Of a DNA stretch of 64,000 nucleotides, positions 29,670-40,129 are shown one piece after another. A program made the translations under genes and the position numbers. Every line of letters starts with the position of its first letter. The first letter of the stretch is position 1. The notes below the pieces were generated by a model that worked only from the letters and a program-made list of their open reading frames with translations, searched no databases and was not told where the DNA came from. The stretch is from Agapetus fuscipes (lineage: Eukaryota > Arthropoda > Insecta > Trichoptera > Glossosomatidae), in contig OX637342.1 in assembly GCA_951799405.1 (NCBI GenBank), positions 17,965,298 to 18,029,297 of the forward strand, in the 5' to 3' direction.

Positions 29670-30012
29670 TGGTGATTTCTTTAGAGCGCCGTTTCGTTAC
29701 GTAGTCACTCCAAGGGCGCGTGTGCAAATGATTCCAGAAATTTACTCGTTTTCAGTGCATTTTAGAACTTTATATGGTCCTTTAGCTCTCTCACATGATA
29801 AGGCAAGCTGTTCCAGGACAGAAGACCAGCAACTGCAAATGCACGCTCTCCAAACACTGTGTTAACTCTTCGTATCGGCTCTTGGCTCCAGTTTCTGCCG
29901 AGCGTAGTGTGAGGCTTTTATTGATGAGGGCGACGGGCTTGATTAAATCAGTGAGATATTTGGGTGTCTTGTCAGTGCTGATTCACTTATTGAGAAAACG
30001 AGGATTAAACAT
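29670..30012 (-). mobile_element. CR1/Rex1-like LINE 3' end
   Basis: Minus-strand homologue of 37217-37400 and 40370-40690; begins with the conserved 3' hairpin (AGAGCGCCG ... AAGGGCGCG). The coding part is eroded by frameshifts. Confidence 0.65.
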
Positions 30013-30016
30013 TTCT

Positions 30017-30367
30017 GTACCTTAGAGCATAAACAACGGAAGTCCACTTTTTTGCGTTTTTGAGTTAATTGAGCTGTTCTATAAGTGGTAAAAATATTGG
30101 AGTCCTCGGACTCATAGTTACTGAGATATCAAGTGTAATAAAATATTTGGGATGTACATAAAAGTGCGAGCATAAACCACGGAAGTTCCACATAAGTTGT
30201 TCATGCTCCAAGCGTGAACACATTATTTCACATAAATAAATATTGATAAAAGAAGAGAAACAGTTTTTACAGATCAAAAATATCTCGTCTAGTTTAGAAG
30301 TTATGATGGTTTAAAGTGCACATTTTACTAAATGTGACTACCGTTGTTTATGCTCTAAGGTACAGAT
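30017..30367. mobile_element. TIR element, about 350 bp
   Basis: CTGTACCTTAGAGCATAAAC at the left and its complement GTTTATGCTCTAAGGTACAG at the right, with an internal diverged copy of the terminus (30160-30220). No frame. Confidence 0.75.
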
Positions 30368-30409
30368 TTGTTTGGATGTAAGTTTTCATAGTAAGGGAAT
30401 GAATTAGAA

Positions 30410-30645
30410 GGAATTTTGACTTTTAAGTTGGTATGAGACTGATCGCACATACTGTTAAAAATCGTTCACTTTGCTAATGTCACCCCTGTTTCAGGGAAGG
30501 CCGGCATAAGTTGTAGGGTTATGTTCATTTGAGAGTGTGATTATAATTCGTAAGTACACATGCAGCATTTTAAGAGAACATACATGTGTCTGCTTGTAGG
30601 CATGCATTTAATGTGAATTTTAAATGATGGGTACTATAGATTATA
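30410..30645 (+). mobile_element. GATTA repeat, plus strand
   Basis: TTTTGACTTTTAAGTTGGTATG to a short ATAGATTATAG tail. Confidence 0.8.
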
Positions 30646-30651
30646 GATACT

Positions 30652-30905
30652 TTAAAGGTAAAAGTGACTAAGTGACGTATCAAGCTAACATGAGTTTCTC
30701 AGGTGAATGCACCTGTTTTCTATTTTCTACAAGAGAAGACACGAAAAAAGTGTGGAAATCCTGTAGTTGAAATTTTTTTTATGAGCACTTCCTTGTTTTA
30801 ATTAATTCGCTTACTATTAGCAATTACCCCCAATAAAATGTTTAATCTACGATTTCTCAAATCAGTGAATCAGCACTTATTCAATCTTACCTTTAAAGCG
30901 ACTAT
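30652..30905 (-). mobile_element. MITE-1, minus strand, both TIRs
   Basis: CTTTAAAGGTAAAAGTGACT at the left and TTCAATCTTACCTTTAAAG at the right. Confidence 0.8.
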
Positions 30906-31364
30906 ATATCTTTGCAACTTAGATGACATACTATATATAAATCTGTATTTTCATAAAGCAAATAAACAATTCTTCAGAAATTGATTGAATAATGCAAAAC
31001 TATTTTCGTACGAATAATTTGATTGTGATTTCGCGAAATTTTCCTTCCTTTGTTTATTGACAAACGCTGAAAGGTTCATTTCGCAACAGCCTTCGATAAT
31101 GGCTCAGCAGAACTGCCTTGCGGTACGAGGTGTTGACATTTGACACAACTCCCTTTGAAACAACACAAGTAAGGTGTCAATTAATTTTACGCTTATTATC
31201 CCTGGAATGGTCTAATTAAGAAAACTCCCTCTATTTTTGTTTGACGTCAGTTATAATAAATGTTAATGGTTTGCTACCGGAAAATGCTTGTTATTTTCGA
31301 TTTTCATTTATAATTAACAATTTTTAAATTCCCATGTTTTTATTTTTATTTTTAACGGTTTGTT
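30906..31364. other. Intron, no gene seen
   Basis: Nothing recognised apart from a short GATTA-repeat-like tail scrap at 30901-30925. Confidence 0.5.
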
Positions 31365-31620
31365 TCTTGACTTATAGGTTGGTATGCGGCTGACCACCCA
31401 TGCAGTAAAAATGGTTCATTTTGTCAATATCACCCCTGTTTCAGGGAAGGACGGCAAAAGTTAGCAGGGTGTATGCCCATTTGAGATTTGGTTTTTAATG
31501 TTGTAGGTTCACATGTGGCTTGTGCAAGCGCGAACTTGTACGTGTCTGCTTGTGAAAATGCATGTACTGTGAATCTCCGATGTAACATATCTTTGCAACT
31601 GAGATTAGATTAGATGTGTA
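31365..31620 (+). mobile_element. GATTA repeat, plus strand
   Basis: Complete copy ending GATTAGATTAGATG. Confidence 0.88.
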
Positions 31621-31915
31621 TTAACAATGTGGAAAATCATATGTAATGAAATAGATTTTACTGCACTTGAAGATGAGAAATAGTAGCTCAGGAAGTTGGA
31701 GTAACATCCTTCAGGGTGAGATGCCAAAAAAAAAAAGAAGAAGATGATCAAGAGATCGAAAACGTTCGTTTATATTAATTATAATAAAATAAATTAACTG
31801 CGTGAAAATAAAACAGTTTTTTTTTAGAATTGTTTTGTTTGTATGAAATTTAATAGAGATCAAATGAATCTTCTGAATAACTTCGTACTTATTAATAAAA
31901 TCGATATCTATTACT

Positions 31916-32023
31916 GTCAACGACGTTACCATGTTGAAAGCACCGGTTCCCATAGATCACCGAACATAGCAACATTAAGTACTTGGATGGGCTACCGCTC
32001 AGGTACACCGCGTGTCGTTGGCA
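31916..32023 (+). mobile_element. 5S rRNA-like head of SINE-A
   Basis: GTCAACGACGTTACCATGTT, GAAAGCACCGGTTCCCATAG, ATCACCGAA, AGTACTTGGATGGGCTACCG and CACCGCGTGTCGTTGGC follow the insect 5S rRNA order, with a short internal deletion and substitutions in the internal promoter. It runs straight into SINE-A, so I treat it as the SINE's head and not as a working 5S gene. Confidence 0.75.
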
Positions 32024-32345
32024 TCTTGGACCGGTCCGTAGTCCGTAGTGGCAACACTTCGGACTCGTAAATGAAAGGTTGTGGATTCGGATCCCGGCGG
32101 AGCACAAAAATTTACCATTTATATTTCGAATGTGCTCTCCGCTGAGTTGAAAAATTCATAAACCTTTACCAAAGACCGGTCACTGAAAGGTCCATCCAAC
32201 CTTACAACAACTGGGTCTTGCTTGAGAATTGGCGCTTTCTTCAGCGACGACCAAGCTCGCAGAGGGCTTTTGAGGTGTGATACACACAAAAACAGCGCTC
32301 ACCAAATAAATCATCCTAATATTATTATTATTATTAAAAAAAAAA
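32024..32345 (+). mobile_element. SINE-A, full-length after 5S head
   Basis: TCTTGGACCGGTCCGTAGTC, tRNA-like module with a 5-base duplication (GTAGTCCGTAGT), body, LINE-like tail and ATT repeats. Confidence 0.88.
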
Positions 32346-33370
32346 TTTCAATTGTTCGTGCTATTGTAACGAATGTGTGTTTGTATGTTTTGACTTGTGT
32401 TAGTGTGTCTGTGTCTCTAGATGTGGATAATATGTGGGTGATAGTACATATTTGTATTTGTTGGATGGTGTGAGCGTTCGCTAGAATCTTCAATAGAGTA
32501 AAATGTTCTGACGAAGTTGCGAATCTTCCAGTACGCGATGTTTCGAGAACCGCCCTCGCCCTTATGTCATACTTTATAAAGAGCTAAAGCTGTCGCAACT
32601 TGTAGCGCAAGCTTGTATCAGAGCCATCGAGTCGAACAGTTAAAATGCCACTCTGTTATCGAAACAAATGTAAACGGAATCTTAAAATAAATTGTGTGAA
32701 TTAAATTCATCGAAGTTTTTTTTAAATTGACCCCGTAAATCGTAACATTATTACAAATTGGTGAGAAGAATAGAACGAATAAAAATAGACACATACATAC
32801 AAAATATACATAGGTAGGTATATACATTGGTATAAATAAATATATATTTTTAAAATGATTGGAAACCCGTAAAACTTTTAGATTCTTTAAAATAATACAT
32901 GTAAATTCAAAAGAAACTTAAACTTAGGTCAATAGACGTAAGATAACAAAGTACGGTAATTTGTAGTAATTTTACTTTGAAATACCACAACAATTACATT
33001 GAAAATTAAAATAAATGAATTAAATTAAGATATTCTCAGCAACCTACACGCGCCAGGGTAACTTTAAGTAAGTTAATTAATTTCGGAAAATACGATCCCG
33101 AACTAAGTATTTAAACAAAAACAAATTCATAATTAATCAATGAAAAAATCTGAAAAAAGAATATCAGAAATTTTTTATATAACACCAGCAATATAAGAAA
33201 GCGAAACCTCAATAAAGACAAATCGTTGTTGCCGTAAATAATGAAATTAAAAAATGATCTGATTTCAACTGGTCTGAAATAATATTTTTTATGGTTTGTT
33301 TATCAACACTGAGAACATTCATATTGGTTGATTAATTATTGAAAATTCATATTGACAAGTAGGATTACAA
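32346..33370. other. Intron, no gene seen
   Basis: A TG-rich stretch (32360-32480) and AT-rich sequence. No supported frame. The part from 32480 to 32715 ends GTAAATCGTAACATTAT and could be an old LTR, but I cannot place its other end. Confidence 0.45.
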
Positions 33371-33374
33371 TCGA

Positions 33375-33408
33375 CTGATGATGACATATAGGGTCGAAAA
33401 TGTTAGTA
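33375..33408 (+). ncRNA. Hammerhead-like motif
   Basis: CTGATGA, helix II GAC/GTC, GAAA and ATGTTAGTA, as in 23827-23864 but with a weaker helix II and no clear helix I. Confidence 0.55.
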
Positions 33409-33479
33409 ATTTATAATTTAAATAAATTGATACATTGTGGGAAAATGAGTGTTTAATTAGTACCTAATTTATTTTAAAA

Positions 33480-33802
33480 AAAAAAGCAACTAAGCTACAC
33501 ATATAGTGTAACTTCTTGCCGCGTTATCCCCGAAGGGGTCGCATGTGGCGAGTTGAACCTAATTTTTTTTACAGGTAAGGGGGCCGGCCTTACGCCAACC
33601 ACTTCAGTTGAAGTGGAGGTTTCCCAGCTCCCGAGAGTGCTGGTACTCATTTCTTGTGAAGTCTGAGACCTTGCCGGTATTTTATTTTGGGGTTTGAAAT
33701 AAACACCGAAACGGGGAATCATTTCTGACACACTCGGTGAGATTCGAACCCGAGCTTTCGGCATGGAATGCAAGCACTCTACCACCTGAGCTATCGACCG
33801 GA
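33480..33802 (-). mobile_element. SINE-B, full-length, minus strand
   Basis: Tail ACTAAGCTACACATATAGTG first, then body and tRNA-like head ending GAGCTATCGACCGGAC. Confidence 0.88.
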
Positions 33803-33993
33803 CTTGGAAAAACATTAATAATCAATTATCTGAAATGATTTTTAACTTCGGAATACTTTGAATTACTAGTTAGGTTGCCCTTGTTATAAGTCAAGGAATA
33901 AAATTTATAAAAATGAAAGAACTAACAGAAAACCAGCTCAGTTTATCTTTAAAACATTGTTAACTAAATTGGTTGATTTTGTTTGTTTTTCAG

Positions 33994-34123
33994 GTGTTTC
34001 CCAGAGCCAGAAGTCGGAGGGCAGTTGGTGTAAGGTTGCCCTCACTCGCTGCCTATCCACGCTGCCATTGCAGAACCCAGGAGGACTGCCCGTGTCTCCA
34101 GAACAGATACACAGCCTTTGCAA
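33994..34123 (+). CDS. Secreted 14-Cys protein, coding exon 2
   Basis: Acceptor TTTTTCAG at 33986-33993, donor GTAAAA at 34124. Encodes about residues 16-59, including the likely signal cleavage region (GVSQSQ), WCKVALTRCLSTLP and EQIHSLC. It enters in phase 1 and leaves with two bases (AA) completed by the first A of exon 3. Three mature cysteines lie here. Confidence 0.7.
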
Positions 34124-34289
34124 GTAAAAAAAATCACTAGCATCAAGTAAAAGCTTAAGGATCTTTGAATTTGTCAGCCCAGTGCTTGTTTAGAATTGTA
34201 ATGAAATTATATCATGAATAACATTCTACACAATTTGAACTAAGATAATAACATTAGACATTATTTAAAAAAAAAAAATGTCTGATTTA

Positions 34290-34560
34290 TTTGGTGAGCG
34301 CTGTTTTTGTGTGTATCACAACTCAAGAGCCCTCTGCGAGCTTGTTTGTCACTGTAAAAAGCACCAATTGTCAATCAAGATCCAGTTGCTGTAAGGCTGG
34401 ATGGACATTTTGATGACCGGTCTTTGGTAAAGGTTAATGAATTTTCCAACCCAGCAAATTTGAACATATAAATGGTATATTCTTTGTGCTCCGCCGAGAT
34501 TGGAACCCACAACCTTCCATTTACGAGTCAAAAGTGCTATCGCTGGACTACGGACCGGTC
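34290..34560 (-). mobile_element. SINE-A, minus strand
   Basis: GGTGAGCGCTGTTTTTGTGT to TACGGACCGGTCAAA; lies 170 bases after exon 2 in intron 2. Confidence 0.88.
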
Positions 34561-34646
34561 AAATTGTGTGAGAGTAATCTCTATCTATTTTCGAATGTAA
34601 GAAATTCAAGAAATATTTTTCTACCACTTTCTGTGACCCTCTATAT

Positions 34647-34873
34647 CAGAGGTGCCCAAACGGTCGATCGCGAAAGGTTTTAAAGTCGATCGCCGAGGAT
34701 ATCGAAAATTTTCAGTCATCCATCTTAAACCTGTAGTGTTTTGCAAAAGAAATTTATTTTTGTAATGTTAGAGATCAACAATTTTATACTGATTTGACAT
34801 TTAACCCCCCCCCCCCAATCTCCTATTCAAAAAAATTTGTCGATCTCCTCAAGAAAAAGTATGGGCACCCCTG
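34647..34873. mobile_element. hAT-type MITE with 8-bp duplication
   Basis: Termini CAGAGGTGCCCAAAC and TATGGGCACCCCTG, flanked by CTCTATAT at 34639-34646 and 34874-34881. An 8-bp duplication with CAGNGGTG ends is diagnostic of hAT. Confidence 0.88.
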
Positions 34874-34979
34874 CTCTATATATTGTTTAATAACGGATTT
34901 GTGACTGATTTACCGACCAAACTATTTAGTCTGGCCAGAAACAGGTCTTAACATTTATAATTATTAATGCATTATTTCA

Positions 34980-35050
34980 TCTAGGTTCAACTCGCCACAT
35001 GCTACCGCTTCGAGGAAGTTACACTATCCGTGTAGCTTAGTTGCGTCACA
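34980..35050 (+). mobile_element. SINE-B 3' end
   Basis: CTAGGTTCAACTCGCCACATG to GTGTAGCTTAGTTGCGTC. Confidence 0.75.
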
Positions 35051-35239
35051 TCTATCATTTGACAACTACAAAAAAAATGTAGCATCAACGGCTGGGTTGC
35101 CAGAAAAATGTTGACTAGTATTTTGTTACGGACATATTTCAATTTTGTTACCTAGACGCGTGACGTTTGTCTCCCAAGAAAATCGAATTTGAGACATCCG
35201 TGCCAAAAAAATTCTAGTCCATAAATGTACATACCCACA

Positions 35240-35310
35240 CCTTAAAGGTAAAACTGAATAAGTGCTTTTTCACTGATTTAAGAAATCGTAGATACAACAT
35301 TCTATAGGGT
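35240..35310 (+). mobile_element. MITE-1, left part (split)
   Basis: CCTTAAAGGTAAAACTGAAT to CTATAGGGTGTA; the right part starts at 36745. About 1.43 kb of other repeats lie between. Confidence 0.75.
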
Positions 35311-35360
35311 GTATTCCTTGACCTACAGGTTGGTATGAGGCTTACCACCAATACTGCTAA
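35311..35360 (+). mobile_element. GATTA repeat, 5' scrap
   Basis: TTCCTTGACCTACAGGTTGG followed by 30 bases. Confidence 0.7.
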
Positions 35361-35437
35361 AAGTGATTGTTATGTCAACAAAAACCGGCCGTGAAAGCTT
35401 CAATGTACAATTAATACAATATTATGCACGATAGTTA
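35361..35437 (+). repeat. 70-bp dispersed block, second copy
   Basis: Matches 20421-20491; here it interrupts two GATTA-repeat starts. Confidence 0.7.
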
Positions 35438-35635
35438 TGTTCCTTGACTTATAGGTTGGTATGATGCTTACCACCAATACTGTTAAAAATAGTTCACTGT
35501 GCCAATGTCACCCATGTTTCAGGGAAGGTCGACAAAAATTGCAGGGCTTATGTTCAAAGCTTGGGTTATATTTTTTTAAGTTAACATGGAGCATTTGTAA
35601 GCGCAAACATACACTTCTACTTGTTTAACTACATT
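35438..35635 (+). mobile_element. GATTA repeat, plus strand, tail lost
   Basis: TTCCTTGACTTATAGGTTGG to ACTTCTACTTGTTTAACTAC. Confidence 0.8.
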
Positions 35636-35832
35636 AAAAACCAAAGAAACAATATGTACGTATTTTTCTACTCCCATGTGGTAATTTACTAATTACAAAA
35701 CGGCTAACGCAATCACAATGCCATACATTTCTACACCCGTTGCGTAATGTAACATTACGCAACTGGTAACCGTGTTGAAATGAAAATGTGCGCATGCGCA
35801 TTGTCAGAATTGGAACCATTTTTTAATTTCAA

Positions 35833-35970
35833 ATGCCAACCTTGTATGGGGGTATGAAGACCTGTCAATCCAAGATGGCCGCAAGCGATCAGCTGATTAG
35901 GCTGCATACAATATTACTGATATTCGGTATGTAGGAATTACCGTGGTGATGAGACTTCCAGCCCTGTTCA
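35833..35970. mobile_element. MITE-2 internal fragment
   Basis: GACCTGTCAATCCAAGATGG and GATCAGCTGATT are shared with 45287-45525 and 45612-45828; termini absent. Confidence 0.65.
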
Positions 35971-36149
35971 GATGAAAATAAATATATTTTATGTGTAGAG
36001 TCAAATAAAAATTATTAATAGTGCTAAAATACATCAAATTTATTTATCGGAATGCTCCAAATAAAGCCTTCCTTTTTTCAAAGGAAAATAAAAGGCTTGA
36101 AAGGAAAACAACACAAAAATTTTCACCGCAAAAAATAAACAAACTCAAA

Positions 36150-36392
36150 AAGTTACTTGGTTAATAGGTGGGTATGAGGTTGATCACCTATGCTGTACAA
36201 ACTTGGTTCACGTGCCAATAAAACTGCAGGGTATATGTTTATTTGAGTTTTGGGTTTGAATGTTTAAGCTTATATGCAGGATGTAAAAGGGCGACCTTAT
36301 ATGTGTCGGCTTGTGAGCATGAATTCAATATGAAACCTAAATATAATTTATAATGTACAACTTAGGTTAGATTCGATAATCGAAGGGAATGA
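36150..36392 (+). mobile_element. GATTA repeat, old copy
   Basis: GTTACTTGGTTAATAGGTGG to AACTTAGGTTAGATTCGAT; strongly diverged. Confidence 0.65.
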
Positions 36393-36518
36393 TAAATCAC
36401 ACGTTTTGACAAAGGTAAGGTTTTAATTACTTCAAATGGACTAGTACATTATAATGACTATTATTCACTATTTTGTTAATTCTTTCATGGTCGTAGAAAA
36501 AGTATTGTATGCCACTGC

Positions 36519-36650
36519 ACGTAATTAGTCTTTGTAACACTCGTGCTTTCTATTGTGCCATTCGGCTGCGCCTCATGGCACAAACTAGCACTCGTGTTAC
36601 AAAGACTATCATTACCAGGCAGTGGCATAAATAACTATTTTCCCCCATTG
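36519..36650. repeat. Large hairpin (foldback)
   Basis: GTCTTTGTAACACTCGTGC and GCACTCGTGTTACAAAGAC are complements; the outer words TGCCACTGCA and GCAGTGGCA also pair. Probably part of a TIR element. Confidence 0.7.
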
Positions 36651-36744
36651 AAACCATGCAGTCTACTTTATTATCATTTTTGCCTCATTTTAAACAGGAA
36701 ACCGATGGAAATCGGCTTTTATGGCACCCTTCGCCACTGATAGT

Positions 36745-36925
36745 TACTTCTCATAGTAAAGGAACTAAATATAAGGAAGTGCTCATGAAAAACTTCTAAG
36801 CTACAGGGTTTTCACACTGTCTTTAGTGGGTTCTCTCGTAAAAAATATAACAAAAGGTACATTTATCTAAGAAACTCATGTTAGCCTAAAACGTCACTTA
36901 TTCAGTTTTACCTTTAAGGTATCGG
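36745..36925 (+). mobile_element. MITE-1, right part (split)
   Basis: TACTTCTCATAGTAAAGGAA to CACTTATTCAGTTTTACCTT; continues 35240-35310. Confidence 0.75.
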
Positions 36926-37054
36926 CATATGATCCTAAAGAATTTACCTCTTTTTTCACCTAAATTCACACATTTCGAAAATTGAATTTCCCCGACATGC
37001 AAAAGCTTTTAATGCAAAAATCGCATTTTTACCGGGTTTCCCGATACTTATGAG

Positions 37055-37216
37055 ATAACGTCCGGTCCGTAGTCTTGTGGTAACTCTTTAGACTCGTAAA
37101 ATGAAGATTATGGGTTCAAATGCCGGCAGAAAATACAAAATAAATCATTTCTATTTTCAAACATGCTCTTCGCCAGGTTTAAACATTCATATTACCAAAG
37201 ACCGGTTACCAAAGGC
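37055..37216 (+). mobile_element. SINE-A, 5' part, interrupted by LINE
   Basis: GTCCGGTCCGTAGTCTTGTG to GGCCCAACCTA; continues at 37401. Confidence 0.8.
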
Positions 37217-37400
37217 CCAACCTAGAGCGTGCATTTGAAATTGCTGTTCCTCTGGCCTGGAACCACCTGCCACATCATGTGAGAGAGCTAGATGACCATG
37301 GAAAGTTTCGGAATGCACTGAAGACAAGCAAATTTCTGGCGTAATTTGCACAAGCGCCCTTGGAGTGACTACATCACGAAACGGCGCTATAAAGAAATCA
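37217..37400 (+). mobile_element. CR1/Rex1-like LINE 3' end inside SINE-A
   Basis: Encodes RAFEIAVPLAWNHLPHHVRE and KFRNALKTSKFLA then stop, followed by the conserved 3' hairpin and an (ATC)n tail. CAACCTA before and after fits a target duplication. Confidence 0.8.
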
Positions 37401-37556
37401 TCAACTCATCATCATCAACCTACCTTACAATAACTGGGTCTTGCTTGAGAATTGTTGCTTTGTATAGCGACGACCAAGCTCGCATAGGGCTTTTGAGGTG
37501 TGATTCACGCAAAAATCGAGCTCACCAAGTAAATCATCCTTATATGATTATTATTA
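37401..37556 (+). mobile_element. SINE-A, 3' part
   Basis: CAACCTACCTTACAATAACT to the GAGCTCACCAAGTAAATCAT tail; it ends only about 25 bases before exon 3. Confidence 0.8.
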
Positions 37557-37580
37557 TGAAAAATGTACTTTTCCCGGCAG

Positions 37581-37723
37581 AGCCTTCAAGAAAGGCAACG
37601 AGTGCGTGGACTCTTGGAGCAAAGAGTGTCTTCCCAAGGAGACCCAGCTGAACCTGCAGCACCAGAGGGAAGGAGTCATGCTGCTGATGGCGTTGTTGTG
37701 CGAAGACAGGAACTTCAAAGGAG
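37581..37723 (+). CDS. Secreted 14-Cys protein, coding exon 3
   Basis: Acceptor TTTTCCCGGCAG ends at 37580; donor GTCAGA at 37724. Encodes about residues 59-106: KAFKKGNECVDSWSKECLP and QREGVMLLMALLCEDRNFKG, with three cysteines. It leaves in phase 1 (G), joined to AA of exon 4 to make Glu. The donor GTCAG is less usual than GTAAG, but the frame across the junction is kept. A SINE-A ends just upstream of the acceptor. Confidence 0.7.
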
Positions 37724-38326
37724 GTCAGAAACCAAATTGCTTTATTTCTTATTCAAACGATTTTTAAAATGGTCTTTTTAGTCCACAAATTGAGAATAAC
37801 TGAGACTTTGTAATAATCGCGTGCATAGAGTGTAATCAAATACATTTTTCCCACATCCTTTAAAAATAACTCATTTGAAATTGACTGAAGTGCTAACGAT
37901 GAATTTTGAATTTCAAATCCCAATATCAAGCTTAATGCGTCTTTTATCATATATTGCGTACCTATTAGGCGCATGTGCTTGTTTGGGATGCACGCCTCTG
38001 CTCTGTAGAGAATTCCAAAAAATTGAAGAAATTTCATCTCTTTTGTAGTGGTTCTCTTTGCCACAAAGTTTTCTTTTATTGAAGAACATAAACGAAACTT
38101 TGCTGTACGTAAGAGAAACTTCTACACCTGAAAGAGTTACGTGTAGTGAGTGAAAGCTGTTTTCACATTTTCACAGGAGGGATTCAACCCTAGCCCTTTA
38201 CGTACATAGCAAAGGCAAACGTTCTACCAACTGAGTTATCGAGTAGCACATATTTAATAAAAATAAATCACTTCAGAGGGAATATTAATATTCCTTTGTT
38301 CCTTGCAATTAAGATTAAATTTTATT
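37724..38326 (+). other. Intron 3, no gene seen
   Basis: No repeat recognised; a 103-codon minus frame at 37753-38064 lacks support. Confidence 0.5.
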
Positions 38327-38938
38327 CACCCATCGCCCCCTTATCGCCTCCAACGTTATTATCACCTCATACGTTATTATCGCCTCATATGAATTATCGC
38401 CTCTCACGTAATTATCGCCTCACACGTTATTATCACCTCATACGTTATTATCGCCTCATATGAATTATCGCCTCACACGTAATTATCGCTTCATACGTAA
38501 TTATCGCCTCACACGTAATTGCCCCCTCACACGTTATTATCACCTCATACGTTATTATCGCCTCATACGTTATTATCGCCTCACACGTAATTATCGCCTC
38601 ATACGTAATTATCGCCTCACACGTTATTATCACCTCATACGTTATTATCGCCTCATATGAATTATCGCCTCACACGTAATTATCGCATCATACGTAATTA
38701 TCGCCTCATACGCAATTATCGCCTCATACATAATTATCGCCTCACACGTAATTATCGCCTCACACGTTATTATCGCCTCATACGTAATTATCGCCTCATA
38801 CGTTATTATCGCCTCATATGAATTATCGCCTCACACGTTATTATCGCCTTATACGTTATTATCGCCTCATATGAATTATCGCCTCACACGTAATTATCGC
38901 CTCATACGTAATTATCGCCTCATACGTAATTATCGCCC
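38327..38938. repeat. 18-bp minisatellite, about 33 units
   Basis: Unit approximately ATTATCGCCTCACACGTA, varying at CACACG/CATACG and GTAATT/GTTATT; some units are shortened to ATGAATTATCGCCTC. Because 18 is a multiple of three, several frames stay open on both strands; these are not genes. Confidence 0.93.
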
Positions 38939-39340
38939 CTACATAGGGAACCACTGCTTTCAGTGCTCATTGAAAAAAATGGTCAGAATTGAAGAACAAA
39001 AAAGTTTAACCTTCTCTTGCATTTTTCACCAATAATGTGTACACCATCCTAATGATGTTGTGTTTATTTTATACTGGAGTAATATATTTTTGCACCAGGC
39101 TTTTGCAACTTTATTAGCTGTGCCTAAACGTAAAATACCGTATGTTGTGTATACATTGTAAATTACGTTCACTGGTTAGCTTGGTTAGCTTAAACTGGAT
39201 ACAACTTTGAGAATATTAAATTTTCCATGGTATAAAAGTTATGTATCGCTCAAACAAAGCTCATGATTAACTTTATATTGTTTCGTTGCTGGTAAATTTT
39301 TTACCTAGGTTAAAATATGGTCCATCGTGGTATATGTAAG
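38939..39340. other. Intron 3, no gene seen
   Basis: Nothing recognised. Confidence 0.5.
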
Positions 39341-39344
39341 AGCA

Positions 39345-39500
39345 ACTGTATCCTGCCGCCTTTCCACTAGGGGTGACCGGTACCTCCACAGATGCGTCTA
39401 CACTTTTTTCTGTTCTTGCATATCTCTTTCACTTCACCTCTTCGACATTCATCACTTTCTTCATACATACTATAGCGAAAAGATTTCATAGGTTTGTAGG
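39345..39500 (-). mobile_element. RTE-like LINE 3' end
   Basis: TATCCTGCCGCCTTTCCACT and 'cctccacagatgcgtctaca'; minus strand encodes CKNRKKCRRICGGTGHP. Confidence 0.7.
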
Positions 39501-39778
39501 GAAAATTCAGAGCATAATTCAACAGGTTAATTTTGTACATGGAATAAAAAAACAATAGACGATCGACAGGGGAAAAAAAGAGATTGACATGACGCAGGCG
39601 GAGCTCGAACCGGCGTTAGTGTCAATTGCGTAAATTCGAGATCCTAGCGTTAAGGTTGGTAATTAATAGGTTTAGGTTGGAATTACGGTCGTTTGACATA
39701 TTCCCAATAATTATAACTACACAGTTAAAAAGTTTTGATCGGATATTACACGAACCGTTATAAGAGAACTTACATTAT

Positions 39779-39820
39779 TCTCGACGTTTCGTTAGCGACG
39801 TAGTTAATGTCTTCAGGAGA
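39779..39820 (-). ncRNA. Hammerhead ribozyme motif (left arm)
   Basis: Minus strand: TCTC, CTGAAGA, long helix II (CATT ... AACG region, one mismatch), GAAA, ACGT with cleavage triplet GTC, then GAGA pairing with TCTC. Core intact. Confidence 0.7.
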
Positions 39821-39865
39821 CACCCTCTCATTCAATTAATCGTCAGTCGTCGTATAGAGAGGGTG

Positions 39866-39907
39866 TCTCCTAAAGACGTTAGCTACGTCATGAACGAAAC
39901 GTTGAGA
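39866..39907 (+). ncRNA. Hammerhead-like motif (right arm)
   Basis: TCTC, CTAAAGA (one change at an invariant G), helix II CGTT/AACG, GAAA, GTT, GAGA. Helix II is better than in the left arm but the core change should abolish activity. Confidence 0.6.
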
Positions 39908-40129
39908 TTAATGTAAGTTCTCTTATAACGGTTCGTGTAATATCCGATAAATTTTTTTTAACTGTGTAGTTTTAATTATCGTTAATATCGAGCTCCCACG
40001 CCTTATTCCCTTGACCATCCCTGCGACAATATTTTCAAGACATGTTGTTACAAAGCATATCGTGCTTTCCGCATCTGGATTTTGCTTCTTCTTGTGACTA
40101 AGTATCTATATGGTTTGTGTTGTTCACAG

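Larger units (their letters stand above)
39716..39975. mobile_element. Long foldback element with two outward hammerhead units
   Basis: Arms of about 115 bp (outer words AACTACACAGTTAAAAA and complement) flank a 20-25-bp centre. One hammerhead unit sits in each arm in opposite orientation, so a transcript from either strand would carry one. Confidence 0.85.

Noticed and set aside
31916..32023. Functional 5S rRNA gene
   Set aside because: Internal deletion and promoter changes, and direct fusion to SINE-A that recurs elsewhere.
38448..38660. Protein genes with six-residue repeats on both strands
   Set aside because: They follow only from an 18-bp minisatellite with no stop codons in several frames.
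38327..38938. CRISPR array
   Set aside because: No spacers; contiguous 18-bp units, eukaryotic context.
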